Positions 23,000 to 32,161 of a DNA stretch of 64,000 nucleotides are shown one piece after another (the stretch's first letter is position 1; every line of letters begins with the position of its first letter). The position numbers and the translations under genes were made by a program. The notes below the pieces were generated by a model. It had not been told where the DNA came from, did not search any database, and saw nothing but the letters and a program-made list of their open reading frames with translations. Source of the DNA: Hydractinia symbiolongicarpus (lineage: Eukaryota > Cnidaria > Hydrozoa > Anthoathecata > Hydractiniidae); NCBI RefSeq assembly GCF_029227915.1, contig NC_079878.1, forward strand, positions 1,180,001 through 1,244,000. The letters are read 5' to 3'.

Positions 23000-25230
23000 T
23001 TATTGGTGTGGTGAATTTTTATAGATTTTACAAATAGCCTATAGAAAAAAATGGGAAGATAAATAAGAAAGTGATGTATAAATTATACCCAGATATCTGC
23101 TCTCTTAACAAACAAAATTGATTTTGAAACGCCAGAACAAATCAATCTCTTTTGCTCAACCTGCGGAACTGGAGCGTTAATAAAAAAAATTGTTTGCTTT
23201 CGCTAGAATGTTGTTTCAAATTTATCTCCTTTGGTCTGGATAACGTTAATACCTCCTAATTACAAAAGACCAGTGACACAAAACTGAGTCCAGAAACTTA
23301 CCTTAGATGAAAGAATGGAAATAAATAAAATGGTATGTAACTAGCTCTAAGTCTTTTAAAAAGAAATGTGGTAAAATGACACTAAAAATATCTGATTTGC
23401 TTTTCGTACCAAAACTCCACAAGTCGCCGGAAATAGCTGTACTTTTTTTGTGCTTCAAAACTAATCGAGTCAAAATTCTGGGATGTTTACAATAAACTTT
23501 AAATACGGCACGAAAACTTTTTATTTTATTTTTAACACATGGGGTCAAATGCAGCAAGCTATCTGCCAAGCTAGCCAAACCTACGATGCCACCTTTGCCT
23601 ACTACCTTCATGTGTATTTTTAAATGGTTTTCACGTGTTTTTACCTTTTTTCTTTTTTTCTGTTACACTAAAGAAGGGACCTGGACCCTCACCACCCCTA
23701 ACCAAATTTCTAAAAAAAGAGATGCACTGCAAATACGATTCAGTCAATCATTCTGTGGTACAGCGGATTCTTTTTAAGTAAAAATGCTGAGCGATATATC
23801 ATTTTATGGCACTTGCAAACCTGTCATTAGCATATTCTATGATAATAAAAGGCTTTTATCATCTATATTGTTATTTGGGATTTATATGTATTTGATTTCT
23901 GTGGTTTTATATTCACATTTCGTTATCTTTTTGTCTCACAAGGATATATTTGCAAAGTTTAAATCCCTAGTTATGGGCTCATTAGCAAAAAATTAAGAGG
24001 CCTGGGCAAGCAAACAAGTGTCATTTTGGCAAAAAAAATTTATGTAAAACAATTGAACTTTTTAAGATCTATGCATTAATAAAGTTTGAATGCAAAAGTT
24101 AAGGGGTCCACTTACAGTTTTGAGTTTATAAGAGAACTACAGTACCCTTCTTTAATATCAATTTCACAGTTTTTAAGCAAACTACAGCACTGTTTAGCCT
24201 TTTAATTTAATTTTTTAACAATTGTCAAGCAACCCATGGTGCTTTTTTAGCCTTCTTTGGTATCGTTTTGACAGTGGTATAATCTTTCCACAAGTTGTTT
24301 TCACAAGGAGTATCCTACAGAACCAAATAGACATGAATAGCCAATGTAGCTTATGATAAAAAATGGGAAATGTTGCATAATATTGTAAACAAATGTATTT
24401 CAATCAAGTTTAAAAGTTCGGTTTGATGATTTTCAAGCTTCACCAAAGTCTCTCCAAAGTCTAACCACCGCTCACTGGAATGGTTAGTCATTCTGCTTTA
24501 CAATTTTTAATTGCTTTACATCACAGAATACACCAGAGAAATTCTTTCCTGGCTAAATAAGCAGCCTAAACCATTAGAACTAGTGTAAATAGTGAAACTG
24601 GTCCTGACTTAGAGAGTGTGATATTTTGCAAGATGAAAGATCAGTGATTTATTTTTTTGACAGATTTTTTAACTTGTGCGATGAGAGGCATAGACTCTGA
24701 AAACCAATTTTATATATATACCCTGCAGGCAGTGTCCATACGTGTAATAATAATAATAATTATTATTATAATAATAAATATTCAAAGTGGCTATCACAGG
24801 AAATCACAAAAGCCTATAGTTTGTGGATTGTTTCCACTGGGAGGCCAGTGTTACCCTGGTTTTTCAGAACTCAGGCATAAAAATCAGAAAAAAGGCTTCC
24901 AGAGATATACCAGAACTTTTTAATGGACATGATCCAATGAGGCTAAGTTAGAGGCTGTTTACACGTACCTGACATGAAACTCATGCAGACGTGAAATTTC
25001 ATGCCAGAATGAAATTTTTTTAGTGCACACAAAGCGTTACTGCTGGCATGAAATGAGTTTTATTTCATGCTGGCATGAAATTCAAACTATTCTCAAATAT
25101 ATTATTGGGTCAATTGGTTCACCATATTCTCCTTGAGATGGAGTTCATATTTAGCCATGTTTAAATACATTTGATCACGCTGGCTCAAAGTTTTTTTCCA
25201 TCATTTTACGTTTGTTATCTACGAATTTGG
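23000..25230. other. Non-coding region upstream of RNF41
   Basis: It includes the RNF41 promoter side (from 22989 rightward) but no clear core promoter. A TAA/ATT microsatellite lies at 24746-24778. At 24950-25085 words such as GGCATGAAA and TTTCATGCCA recur in both orientations, likely remains of a foldback element. Short open frames show no family motif. Confidence 0.4.
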
Positions 25231-25284
25231 CTGTGACTTTTTTTGCCATATTATTATCAGCATTGACAGGCAATTTCTCACCAC

Positions 25285-25570
25285 CTAAAGTATTTTTAGT
25301 TTCTTCTTTGTTTTCAACATCATCATCATTGTTATCAGAATCTTTGAAAAATTTGTTTTTTTGTCAGCAATCGTACTTTTGGAGTTAGCAATGGAATTTA
25401 TGGCTGGTGATCCACCCCAGAGATTCTTCAACAGATCCCAGTTGTCACATACTATTTTGCCACTGCCACTCCGGTGATCTTTGTTGACAGCCTTTCTGTA
25501 GTCCTGTCGAAGTTCTTTAATTTTTGTCTGTATTCTAACGTAGCCACCTTTTATCAATTTTTTGTCATTC
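25285..25570 (-). pseudogene. Myb/SANT-like DNA-binding fragment, probably from a Harbinger-type or similar transposon
   Basis: The minus-strand frame encodes KIKELRQDYRKAVNKDH, SGSGKIVCDNWDLLKNLWG and GSPAINS, which resembles the trihelix/Myb-SANT-like domains found in transposon-associated proteins. It ends without further domain and its N-terminal side runs into an unrelated LINE fragment at about 25571-25600. Probably a broken copy. Family assignment is tentative. Confidence 0.45.
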
Positions 25571-25589
25571 ATATCCTTTGCTTTTTGTA

Positions 25590-25805
25590 CTGTGGGACAG
25601 TGAAGCAGGAAGATCTTGACCATTTAGAAAGGAATGATATGAGAATGGTTAGGTGGATGTGTAACGCCAGTCTGAGAGACAGAAAGAGTTCAGATGAGCT
25701 AAGAAACAGAGGAAGTTGAGTTTACATCTAACACAGTCTAGATCAGATTGGATCCATGCTAGCATGGAAAACGGACGTTAAGCAGAGAATGATGATGATG
25801 ATGAT
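25590..25805 (+). mobile_element. LINE 3' end fragment with (ATG)n tail
   Basis: The + strand encodes LDHLERNDMRMVRWMCNASL followed by RDRKSSDELRNR, the hallmark tail of a LINE reverse transcriptase. It is followed by CATGCTAGCATGGAAAACGG, ACGTTAAG and a (ATG)n tail ending at about 25803. A second, inverted copy of this terminal sequence lies at 39553-39620. Both are 5'-truncated. Confidence 0.8.
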
Positions 25806-26661
25806 TGGCACTAGGTTGTGAAATTTATGTCAATAACACCTAAAAATGATGCCTGCTATACTGCTCTGTTATCAATGTGATTGCAAAGATATAAAAAGAT
25901 TAGAATTACATTCAGCACAAAAGAAAAAATGATCTCCAGAATTGTGTTTTAGAGAGAATACGGTAAGAGTCTTGCTGTATTAGATTTTAGCAAGTGTAAT
26001 TTAAAACATATATAATAATCATAAGAAGGAGGGTGTTACAACAATAATCTTTTTTTTACGAGATGGGATCAGAAAATGTTTGTTTGTTTTTTAAATTTTT
26101 GAATTTCCGCGCCCGAAGGCGTAGGAAATTCTTTAAAACCGTCGTTTTTTTCTTTTAAGACCATAAATGTTTCAATCGCAAGACTTTCAACCATGAATGA
26201 TAGGCTGTATTTTTTGTTAGTAATTTCTTTCAAAATGTGAGTTTATTATGACATGTTTCGTTTTGTTTGCGTTTGTTGTAAGATATAATGTCACTTGTGT
26301 ACTTTATCTTCAGAGCTTTATGCACCAAAACTCTTCGAATGTTTGGCACGATAACACAACGAATTAGCAGGTTGTCATCAAATGTTTTGGTAGCGAGCGG
26401 AAATTCTTAGAGCCCCCAGGGCTTCTTTTTTTTCTTTAAAACTTTGCTTGATATTATTATTTTTTGTTTTCATGAAAATTAGGCAAAGCCGTGTGTTTTT
26501 CAACGGGCTAAATATTCTCTTTTGACGAAATGTTTAAAGACATATCATGGCGGTCATGATGTGGATTGAGAATGTCACAATGAAAGTCGACCCCACAATG
26601 AAACCCGACCTTAAGTATGCTAAAATGTGGGGCTACGCACCAATACGCGGTCCACGATGTT
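25806..26661. other. Non-coding region
   Basis: No gene recognised. A higher-GC island (CCGCGCCCGAAGGCGTAGG near 26107 and AGCCCCCAGGGCTTC near 26411) suggests another dispersed repeat, not resolvable from a single copy. Confidence 0.4.
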
Positions 26662-27018
26662 AAGATAGATAGATAGATAGATGTGCATATTTTACATGGC
26701 TAGCCTCACAAATATCGAGGGATATACCCTGTCTATTATTTCCAGGAGGGGCCATGGCGTAGATGGAGAGTCCTAGAGTATTTAATGCTCATTTTGAGCT
26801 ACGCAGACCCAATTAGAGCCCGCGCTCTACTAGACAACTCCCGGCAACATCCAACGGCCCACACAGTGTGCCATCTTCCCAATTTCCCTCACATGGCTTG
26901 GGTTAACCCGGGGCTATGGTAACATTCACTCGCCCATGTTGAATCGCCGTCAAGAGGAATCGAACTCCGGTCTCCCGCACAGAGTACGAAAGCTATAACC
27001 ACTAATCTACGGCGCCAC
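26662..27018 (-). mobile_element. tRNA-derived SINE
   Basis: Read on the minus strand from about 27018, the element begins GTGGCGCCGTAGATTAGTGG with a box A-like promoter (TAGATTAGTGGTTATAGC, plus positions 26992-27009). A box B match follows (GGAGTTCGATTCCT, plus 26955-26968). A body of about 250 bp comes next, ending in an (ATCT)n tail at 26662-26682. This is the standard tRNA-headed SINE layout. It is less AT-rich than its surroundings. Confidence 0.85.
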
Positions 27019-27357
27019 ATAAGTGTCCTGATTCCAGTACTGTATGACAATTAACAAGCCTATATCATGGCCAAATTTAAGGTTAATCAAAAAGCTCAGG
27101 CAGTAGCCAAGAACTGTAGCTTCATCTGACTGTAGCTTCATCTGAAGTCCACATATACATGAGAGTGGGCAGTGATCAATGACAAGATGACGATGAAATA
27201 GCCACAGATTTTATTAGCCAAGATGGAACCCCTCTTGAAAACAAGGATATTATTATTTATTCAGGTGGAGAATATTTACAAAATATCCTAACATTGTCTG
27301 CAAACACTTTCTATTTTTAGTGCTCTATGTGGGAGTCAAATTTTTCTAATAAAGATT
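27019..27357. other. Non-coding flank of the 4.5-kb transposon
   Basis: No gene recognised. CTGTAGCTTCATCTGA is tandemly duplicated near 27115-27145. Confidence 0.4.
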
Positions 27358-27377
27358 AAGTCGCTACCTTAGTTCTA

Positions 27378-27850
27378 AAGGGGCCTAAGTCCTAAGTGCC
27401 TTAATTCTAAAAGGGCCTAAGTCCTGAGAGCCTTAATTCTAAAGGGGCCTAAGTCCATTTTCTTAATTTTGAGAAAACTGCGATTTAATTTTTTACTTGA
27501 TTCTGAAGTCATTTTTAATATTTAGGTATGGAAGTAAAACTTTTCTGAAAGCCATGATTATGATTTTGTTTCTTGGATCAAAAGCTGTTATTGGGAAAGC
27601 AAATAAATCATGTGCCACCAAGTGAAAACAACAAAAAGGACTTAGGCCTCTTTAATGCTTACTAATTTTAAATTATAAGGACTTAGCACCATAATGAATG
27701 TTTTCACTAAAGGGGCCTAAGTCCATACCTTCAAAATTCAATTTTGTGAAAAGGCCTAAGTCCGAAACATTTCTAAAAGCAGTCCAAACACATTCTGAGT
27801 AGAAAAAAGGTCGAAAGGTATTAAACATAAAAAAGGCCTAACTCCATGCT
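27378..27850 (+). repeat. Left subterminal array of GGCCTAAGTCC motifs
   Basis: Matches start near 27380, 27412, 27434, 27715, 27764 and 27834 (the last one is GGCCTAACTCC). Inverted or degenerate copies lie near 27640 and 27680. Many are preceded by CTAAAGG or AAAAG. The arrangement resembles transposase-binding arrays in large DNA transposons; binding is inferred. Confidence 0.85.
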
Positions 27851-28841
27851 TTTCCTAAAGCCCTGAAGAGAACTAGAATAGAGTAACTGAATAGACTGAT
27901 AAAAGTGCTGGTAGAAGTACATTTTATTTGAAGTATGAGCTAAATATTTTAAATATTCCTTGAATTTTACTATTAATATTTATTATACAGGAATTATTAG
28001 ACTAGTAAATATTAATCAACAAGAACAATATCAGCTATCAACAAGACTGGAACAGTGTTGAAGAAATATATAATAGAACTTTAATAAATTAGTTGTTATG
28101 TGCCTTTATGTCATTAGTCACTTAATCAGGCATGCTTAGAGTTTTATAACATAGCCTTGACAGTGAGTGATATGTAACTAGTGTCACCAGTGTTTTTGAG
28201 ACTAGATCGTATTGACATTTAGCTAGGCAATGCAAGTTACTGCAGCCTAGAGGCTACTCTGAGGCAACTTGAGGCAATATTGTAATGTAATGTAAACCAA
28301 AATTGAAAAAAACTAAATGAAAATAAATTATTGAATCTACTGATAAGATACTTTTAGAGCAATCTCTGCAAGTCTTGAGTTATGAGTAGCTAAACTTTTC
28401 TGTAAAGTTAAAATTTAAAAATATTTACTTCACAGTAGTAGACTCTACGTTGTGAGTATTAAAAAAAATCATCAGAAATAGAAAATTGAAATCAGAAGGT
28501 GCAGCCCAAAAGGAGAGCTGATTATTGTAAATGGTAAAGACCCCTTAAAAACTATTTTGATAAATAATTGTTTCTATGTTGAAAAATATGTGTGTATTCA
28601 GAATCAGCTAACAGTGCTCAATATGGTCAGTTGATTTAGTCTAAACTTAACAAAAAGAATAAATCAAACTACTGAAATACTTTAGAACTATTGACAAAAC
28701 TGAATAATAAAAAGTGACTTGAGCAAAACAGAAAATATAAAGAATAAACAGATCATGAAAATAAAAACTGTTTTAAAAATAAGGAATGAAAAAAAATATG
28801 TTAAAATTATTAATAGTAGCCTAAGTGAAATTAATTGCTAA

Positions 28842-30149
28842 CTAATGGAATATAGTGCTTTTGAAGTTGTAGAAGTTGTTTGAATCCATTGAAATTACTT
28901 TATATGGATTTTTCCTTGCAGCTTTCTCAATCAGCGTGATCCATTGTGTAGGGTGATGGATGTTAACTCCTTTCTTTGCACGCTCAATAACGGAATGGAC
29001 TGTATCATTAACATTTTGTGTGTGGCCTTTCTCTAAGTACACAAGGTTGATGACAATACCCTTTTCGTTTGCTAAGATGGATAGCATTTGAACTATAAAA
29101 CGGTTTTTATTTTGGCCTGCGCAATTGTCAGCAAAAAGATAGAGTGTTTTTACAGTGTCTTGTAATTCTTCAATAAACAATTTCAGGCAACTTGAAATTT
29201 CATTGGAGCCACGCTTTGCAATGTTCTGGTTCCACACAAAACAAAAGGTTTTTTGTGTCACCAAGTTTGTAACGGTTAGGTTATAAACGGAAAGTTTACG
29301 TTTATAAAAAAAATCGGAATGCTCACCAAATGGCACCTGCAATACCTTTTGAAGATCGAACGCAGCTACGTATATACTTTTATCCTTAGAGGCTTCTTCT
29401 TTGATATTGTTTTTAAATTGCCTAGCCTCGTTTTTATTTTTCAGGTGGATATCATACTTCTCTTGCAATAAGGTCTTATCAACAGCATTTCGATATTCCA
29501 CACAAACACTGCATTGATCCTTCTTGGGTTGATGGAACCCTAGATTAAAATTTTTGTTGAAAATCTTACGATAATAATGTTCTTCCACTTTGCTAGTAGA
29601 GTTTTCTAGCTTGAAAAGCTGGTACATTTTAGATATGTTTAGGTTGCTGGCGAGATACTGCCTTTTTGTTCCTTCCCTACAGAAGTGGCTTTCCATAACT
29701 GGAAATTTCATGATGTGTCGTTTTACTGCATCAAGGGAATCTTCATTATATTTCACACGAGATTGTCCTTTTCCTCTTCTGTCTTCTGAGACAAGATTAC
29801 CATCTTTTTTTTAAAAAAATAGCAGTACGTATGGTTTTGCGAGATACACCAAATGTTGACAAAAACATTGGCTGACATACTTGTTGCACGTTCAAAAAGT
29901 ACTTTATGGAATTGCTTCTATTTTCACCTACTTCTTTCCTTGGTCTGTGTCGAGATGGAGCCTCAATAATAATGGAATTCAAAAGAAATTGCCTCTGTTT
30001 ATCAAGGTTACCCAGATTCCAATAGGAACGAAAGAAGTTTTCCCTCTGATCCACTGATATTTTGTTACTACAATTCAGCCTACAGTTATGACAGGGCTCA
30101 CCAATTGACCGTGTTTTTCTCCCAGTCTTCCTCATTTCTTTTTCTTTTT
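28842..30149 (-). pseudogene. Transposase-like protein, main exon, with one frameshift
   Basis: Two adjacent frames belong to one protein. The first (to about 29805) has a cysteine cluster (PCHNCRLNC) and SVDQRENFFRSYWNLG. The second (to stop 28842) has VMESHFCRE, a cysteine pair (CSVC), YVAAFDLQKVLQVP, LYLFADNCAGQNKNRF and GHTQNVNDTVHSVIER. The spaced acidic positions (FDLQ, ADN, ND/IE) suggest an RNase H-like DDE/D fold; this is inference. The frames join if a slip occurs in the A8 run (minus strand) at 29805-29812. The frame upstream extends to an acceptor at 30150-30151 (CCATAAG). Similar uncharacterised proteins with the DNCAGQNKN block are common in invertebrate genomes, to my knowledge. 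It lies inside the TIR-bounded element, so it is the likely transposase, inactivated in this copy unless the slip is a sequencing artefact. Confidence 0.72.
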
Positions 30150-30264
30150 CTTATGGGTGTGTGCAAATACCATCAAAATGAATAGTTTGCTACATTCAGT
30201 TCTAAACTTCTGACAAGCATTATAAATGTCTTTGCCAAAAGTCTAGAATTTTCTACGAACTTAC

Positions 30265-30339
30265 CTTGATTTACCAATGAGGAGTTTGAAGTGATATTAC
30301 CTAGAAACACGTCATTAAAAACTGGTGAATCGTCAGCAT
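30265..30339 (-). CDS. Candidate small exon of the transposase-like gene
   Basis: Bounded by a TTTTCAG acceptor and a G/GTAAGT donor on the minus strand, and open in the frame that connects in phase to the main exon at 30149. It encodes a short acidic/serine-rich stretch (DDSPVFNDVF...). Its 5' phase does not match the donor at 30711, so another exon or a different donor may intervene. Confidence 0.45.
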
Positions 30340-30711
30340 CTGAAAATCAAGATTTTTTGCATAAGCCCCCTCCTCTAAGATCTAATCAATACAAACCAGT
30401 GTAGGAGGTTAAGTTAAAATAGGGATTATGTTGTCCAATTTAAATGTTTAGGTTTAATCAAAGAGGTTCAATATTATTTATAAAGGTCCAGAATGTAATC
30501 TTCTTTTTGCATGAATTTAAAACTAAATTACCAACCTTTCAGACTGACAGCATTGTGATCTTCACTTTGGTTTTAAAGGAAAATAAAATAGCTTCAAATA
30601 ATATATTCCTCCCGACAATTACTATAAAAACATTACCTTTTTCGTAGAAATTAATTTTGTTGATTCCTTTGGTCACTATTATACACATAATAGAATATTA
30701 TTGTGACTTAC

Positions 30712-30980
30712 CCCCAATGAACTAGATGTCGATTTTGATCTGTTATTGCCAGAATGTGTTCAAACTTAATGGTTGATACTGATTCATCAATTAGGAATTT
30801 CACTCTAACTGACTTTTTGTGGACAGAGAGGATTCTCCCCTCAAGAAGTGACTCTTCTTTGTGAACAAAAAAGCCACTATATTTATCAGCTGCTTCACTC
30901 TTGTCAAAATAGCCAGCCCTAACATGACACTTTTCTCCAACTTTATACTTTACTTCAGAATACCAACTTCTGGTGCCCAT
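30712..30980 (-). CDS. Candidate first coding exon of the transposase-like gene
   Basis: Begins at ATG (30980) and runs open to a GTAAGT donor at 30711. It encodes about 89 residues with GEKCHVRAGYFDKS, EGRILSVHKKSVRVKFLIDE and STIKFEHI, a small beta-rich pattern that might be a Tudor/chromo-type barrel. No database assignment possible here. It lies in the same orientation and inside the same TIRs as the main exon. Confidence 0.5.
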
Positions 30981-31514
30981 TTTTACTTTTCTACTAACTA
31001 AAACAATATATTGTCTAACATGCTAACCACACTGGCTTGCTTACGAAACTAAAAAAACTTTTAAAGAAAAAAACTACAGAGGCAAAAAAAAAGTTCCCCC
31101 ACATATTCACTCAAGTTTTACCAGTTTTACCAGTTTTAGCCAAATGCAATCATTTTTAAGCCCTCTAGCGTTTTTTTTAAGTTTTTTTTTGGACAGACAG
31201 AATCATTCACCATCAATTCACCAGCTTAGAACAAACTTATAATCCTGGGTCTGTCTTGCAATGTAATGTTATGTATTTATTTATCCCCAGCTACTGTAAT
31301 TGAAATATTTAGAAAGGAATAAAGATGCACCCATTTGAATAAAGTAACCAAAAAGTTCTAATACAAACCAAAATATTCTTCTTCTAATAACCACATTTGA
31401 AAACACACTATGCAGGTTTTGTTGCTTTTCTTTTTTACCACCATTAAATCATTAATACACTATATTAAATTTTTTCATCACTTACAACCAACCATAATGC
31501 TGGGCTGTTCTAAA

Positions 31515-31885
31515 TGGACTTAGGTCCTTTTTTTATTTAAATTGAATTTAATATGGACTTAGGCCCTTTCCCATGGACTTAGGCCTTTTTAAAACTGAAA
31601 CATTTCATCCAGATGGACTTAGGCCCATATGCACTAAAACCTTAATGGACTTAGGCCTTTTTAAAATTAAATATGTTATTTATCAAAGGTTTGTGATCAA
31701 TTTTCAAGACTTTCTAACCTCAAAACCCATACTTCAGACACATCAAAAGAAAGCCAGTGATCCAGAGATTCAGAAAAATCAAAATTCTTAATTTTCATAA
31801 AAATGGACTTAGGCCCCTTTAGAATTGTTGGGGACCTGGACTTAGGCCCATTTAGAATTGGGGAGGACCTGGACTTAGGCCCCTT
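31515..31885 (-). repeat. Right subterminal array of GGACTTAGGCC motifs
   Basis: Copies near 31518, 31555, 31575, 31615, 31645, 31804, 31838 and 31870, usually as ATGGACTTAGGCC. Because ATGGACTTAGGC reads MDLG, the array generates a spurious open frame at 31573-31791. Confidence 0.88.
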
Positions 31886-31983
31886 TAGAACTAAGGTAGC
31901 GAAGTGTCACCAAAATCCACCTGCTATATTTTGCTATGAATCTTACAATTGATTAGGCGAACTATGGTGATATTTGAATCATG

Positions 31984-31990
31984 TATATAA
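31984..31990 (+). promoter_or_regulatory. Possible TATA-like element upstream of PRKDC
   Basis: TATATAA about 172 bases before the presumed start codon, in the 256-bp gap between the transposon end and the gene. AT-rich background makes chance matches likely. Confidence 0.2.
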
Positions 31991-32161
31991 AGTTTACCTT
32001 ACATCACAATGATATTCCTCATATACTTTGATGGAAGGTAATTATGACATCTTATTCTATTTCCATTCCGAACATGGCAAGAATAAGGTATTAGATTTAT
32101 TTTCTTTCTATTTCTAAACTGTTTTCTATTGGCTTTTTAAGATTTATAAAATATGTAAGTA

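Larger units (their letters stand above)
27358..31905. mobile_element. 4540-bp DNA transposon with TIRs, AAGT target duplication and subterminal repeat arrays
   Basis: Element 27362-31901. Both ends begin CGCTACCTTAGTTC and continue TAAAGGGGCCTAAGTCC, identical for about 31 bp in inverted orientation. They are flanked by AAGT at 27358-27361 and 31902-31905. GGCCTAAGTCC or close variants recur about eight times in the left 500 bp, and GGACTTAGGCC about eight times in the right 400 bp. The interior carries a minus-strand multi-exon transposase-like gene (28842-30980). Four-base duplications occur in several superfamilies (for example Chapaev, Sola, some Academ), but I cannot assign this one. 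Confidence 0.88.

Noticed and set aside
26955-27009. Functional tRNA gene
   Set aside because: Box A and box B are present but the sequence continues into a SINE body with an (ATCT)n tail and lacks a foldable acceptor stem.
31573-31791. Open frame with repeated MDLGLF
   Set aside because: It is the translation of the transposon's subterminal ATGGACTTAGGCC repeats.
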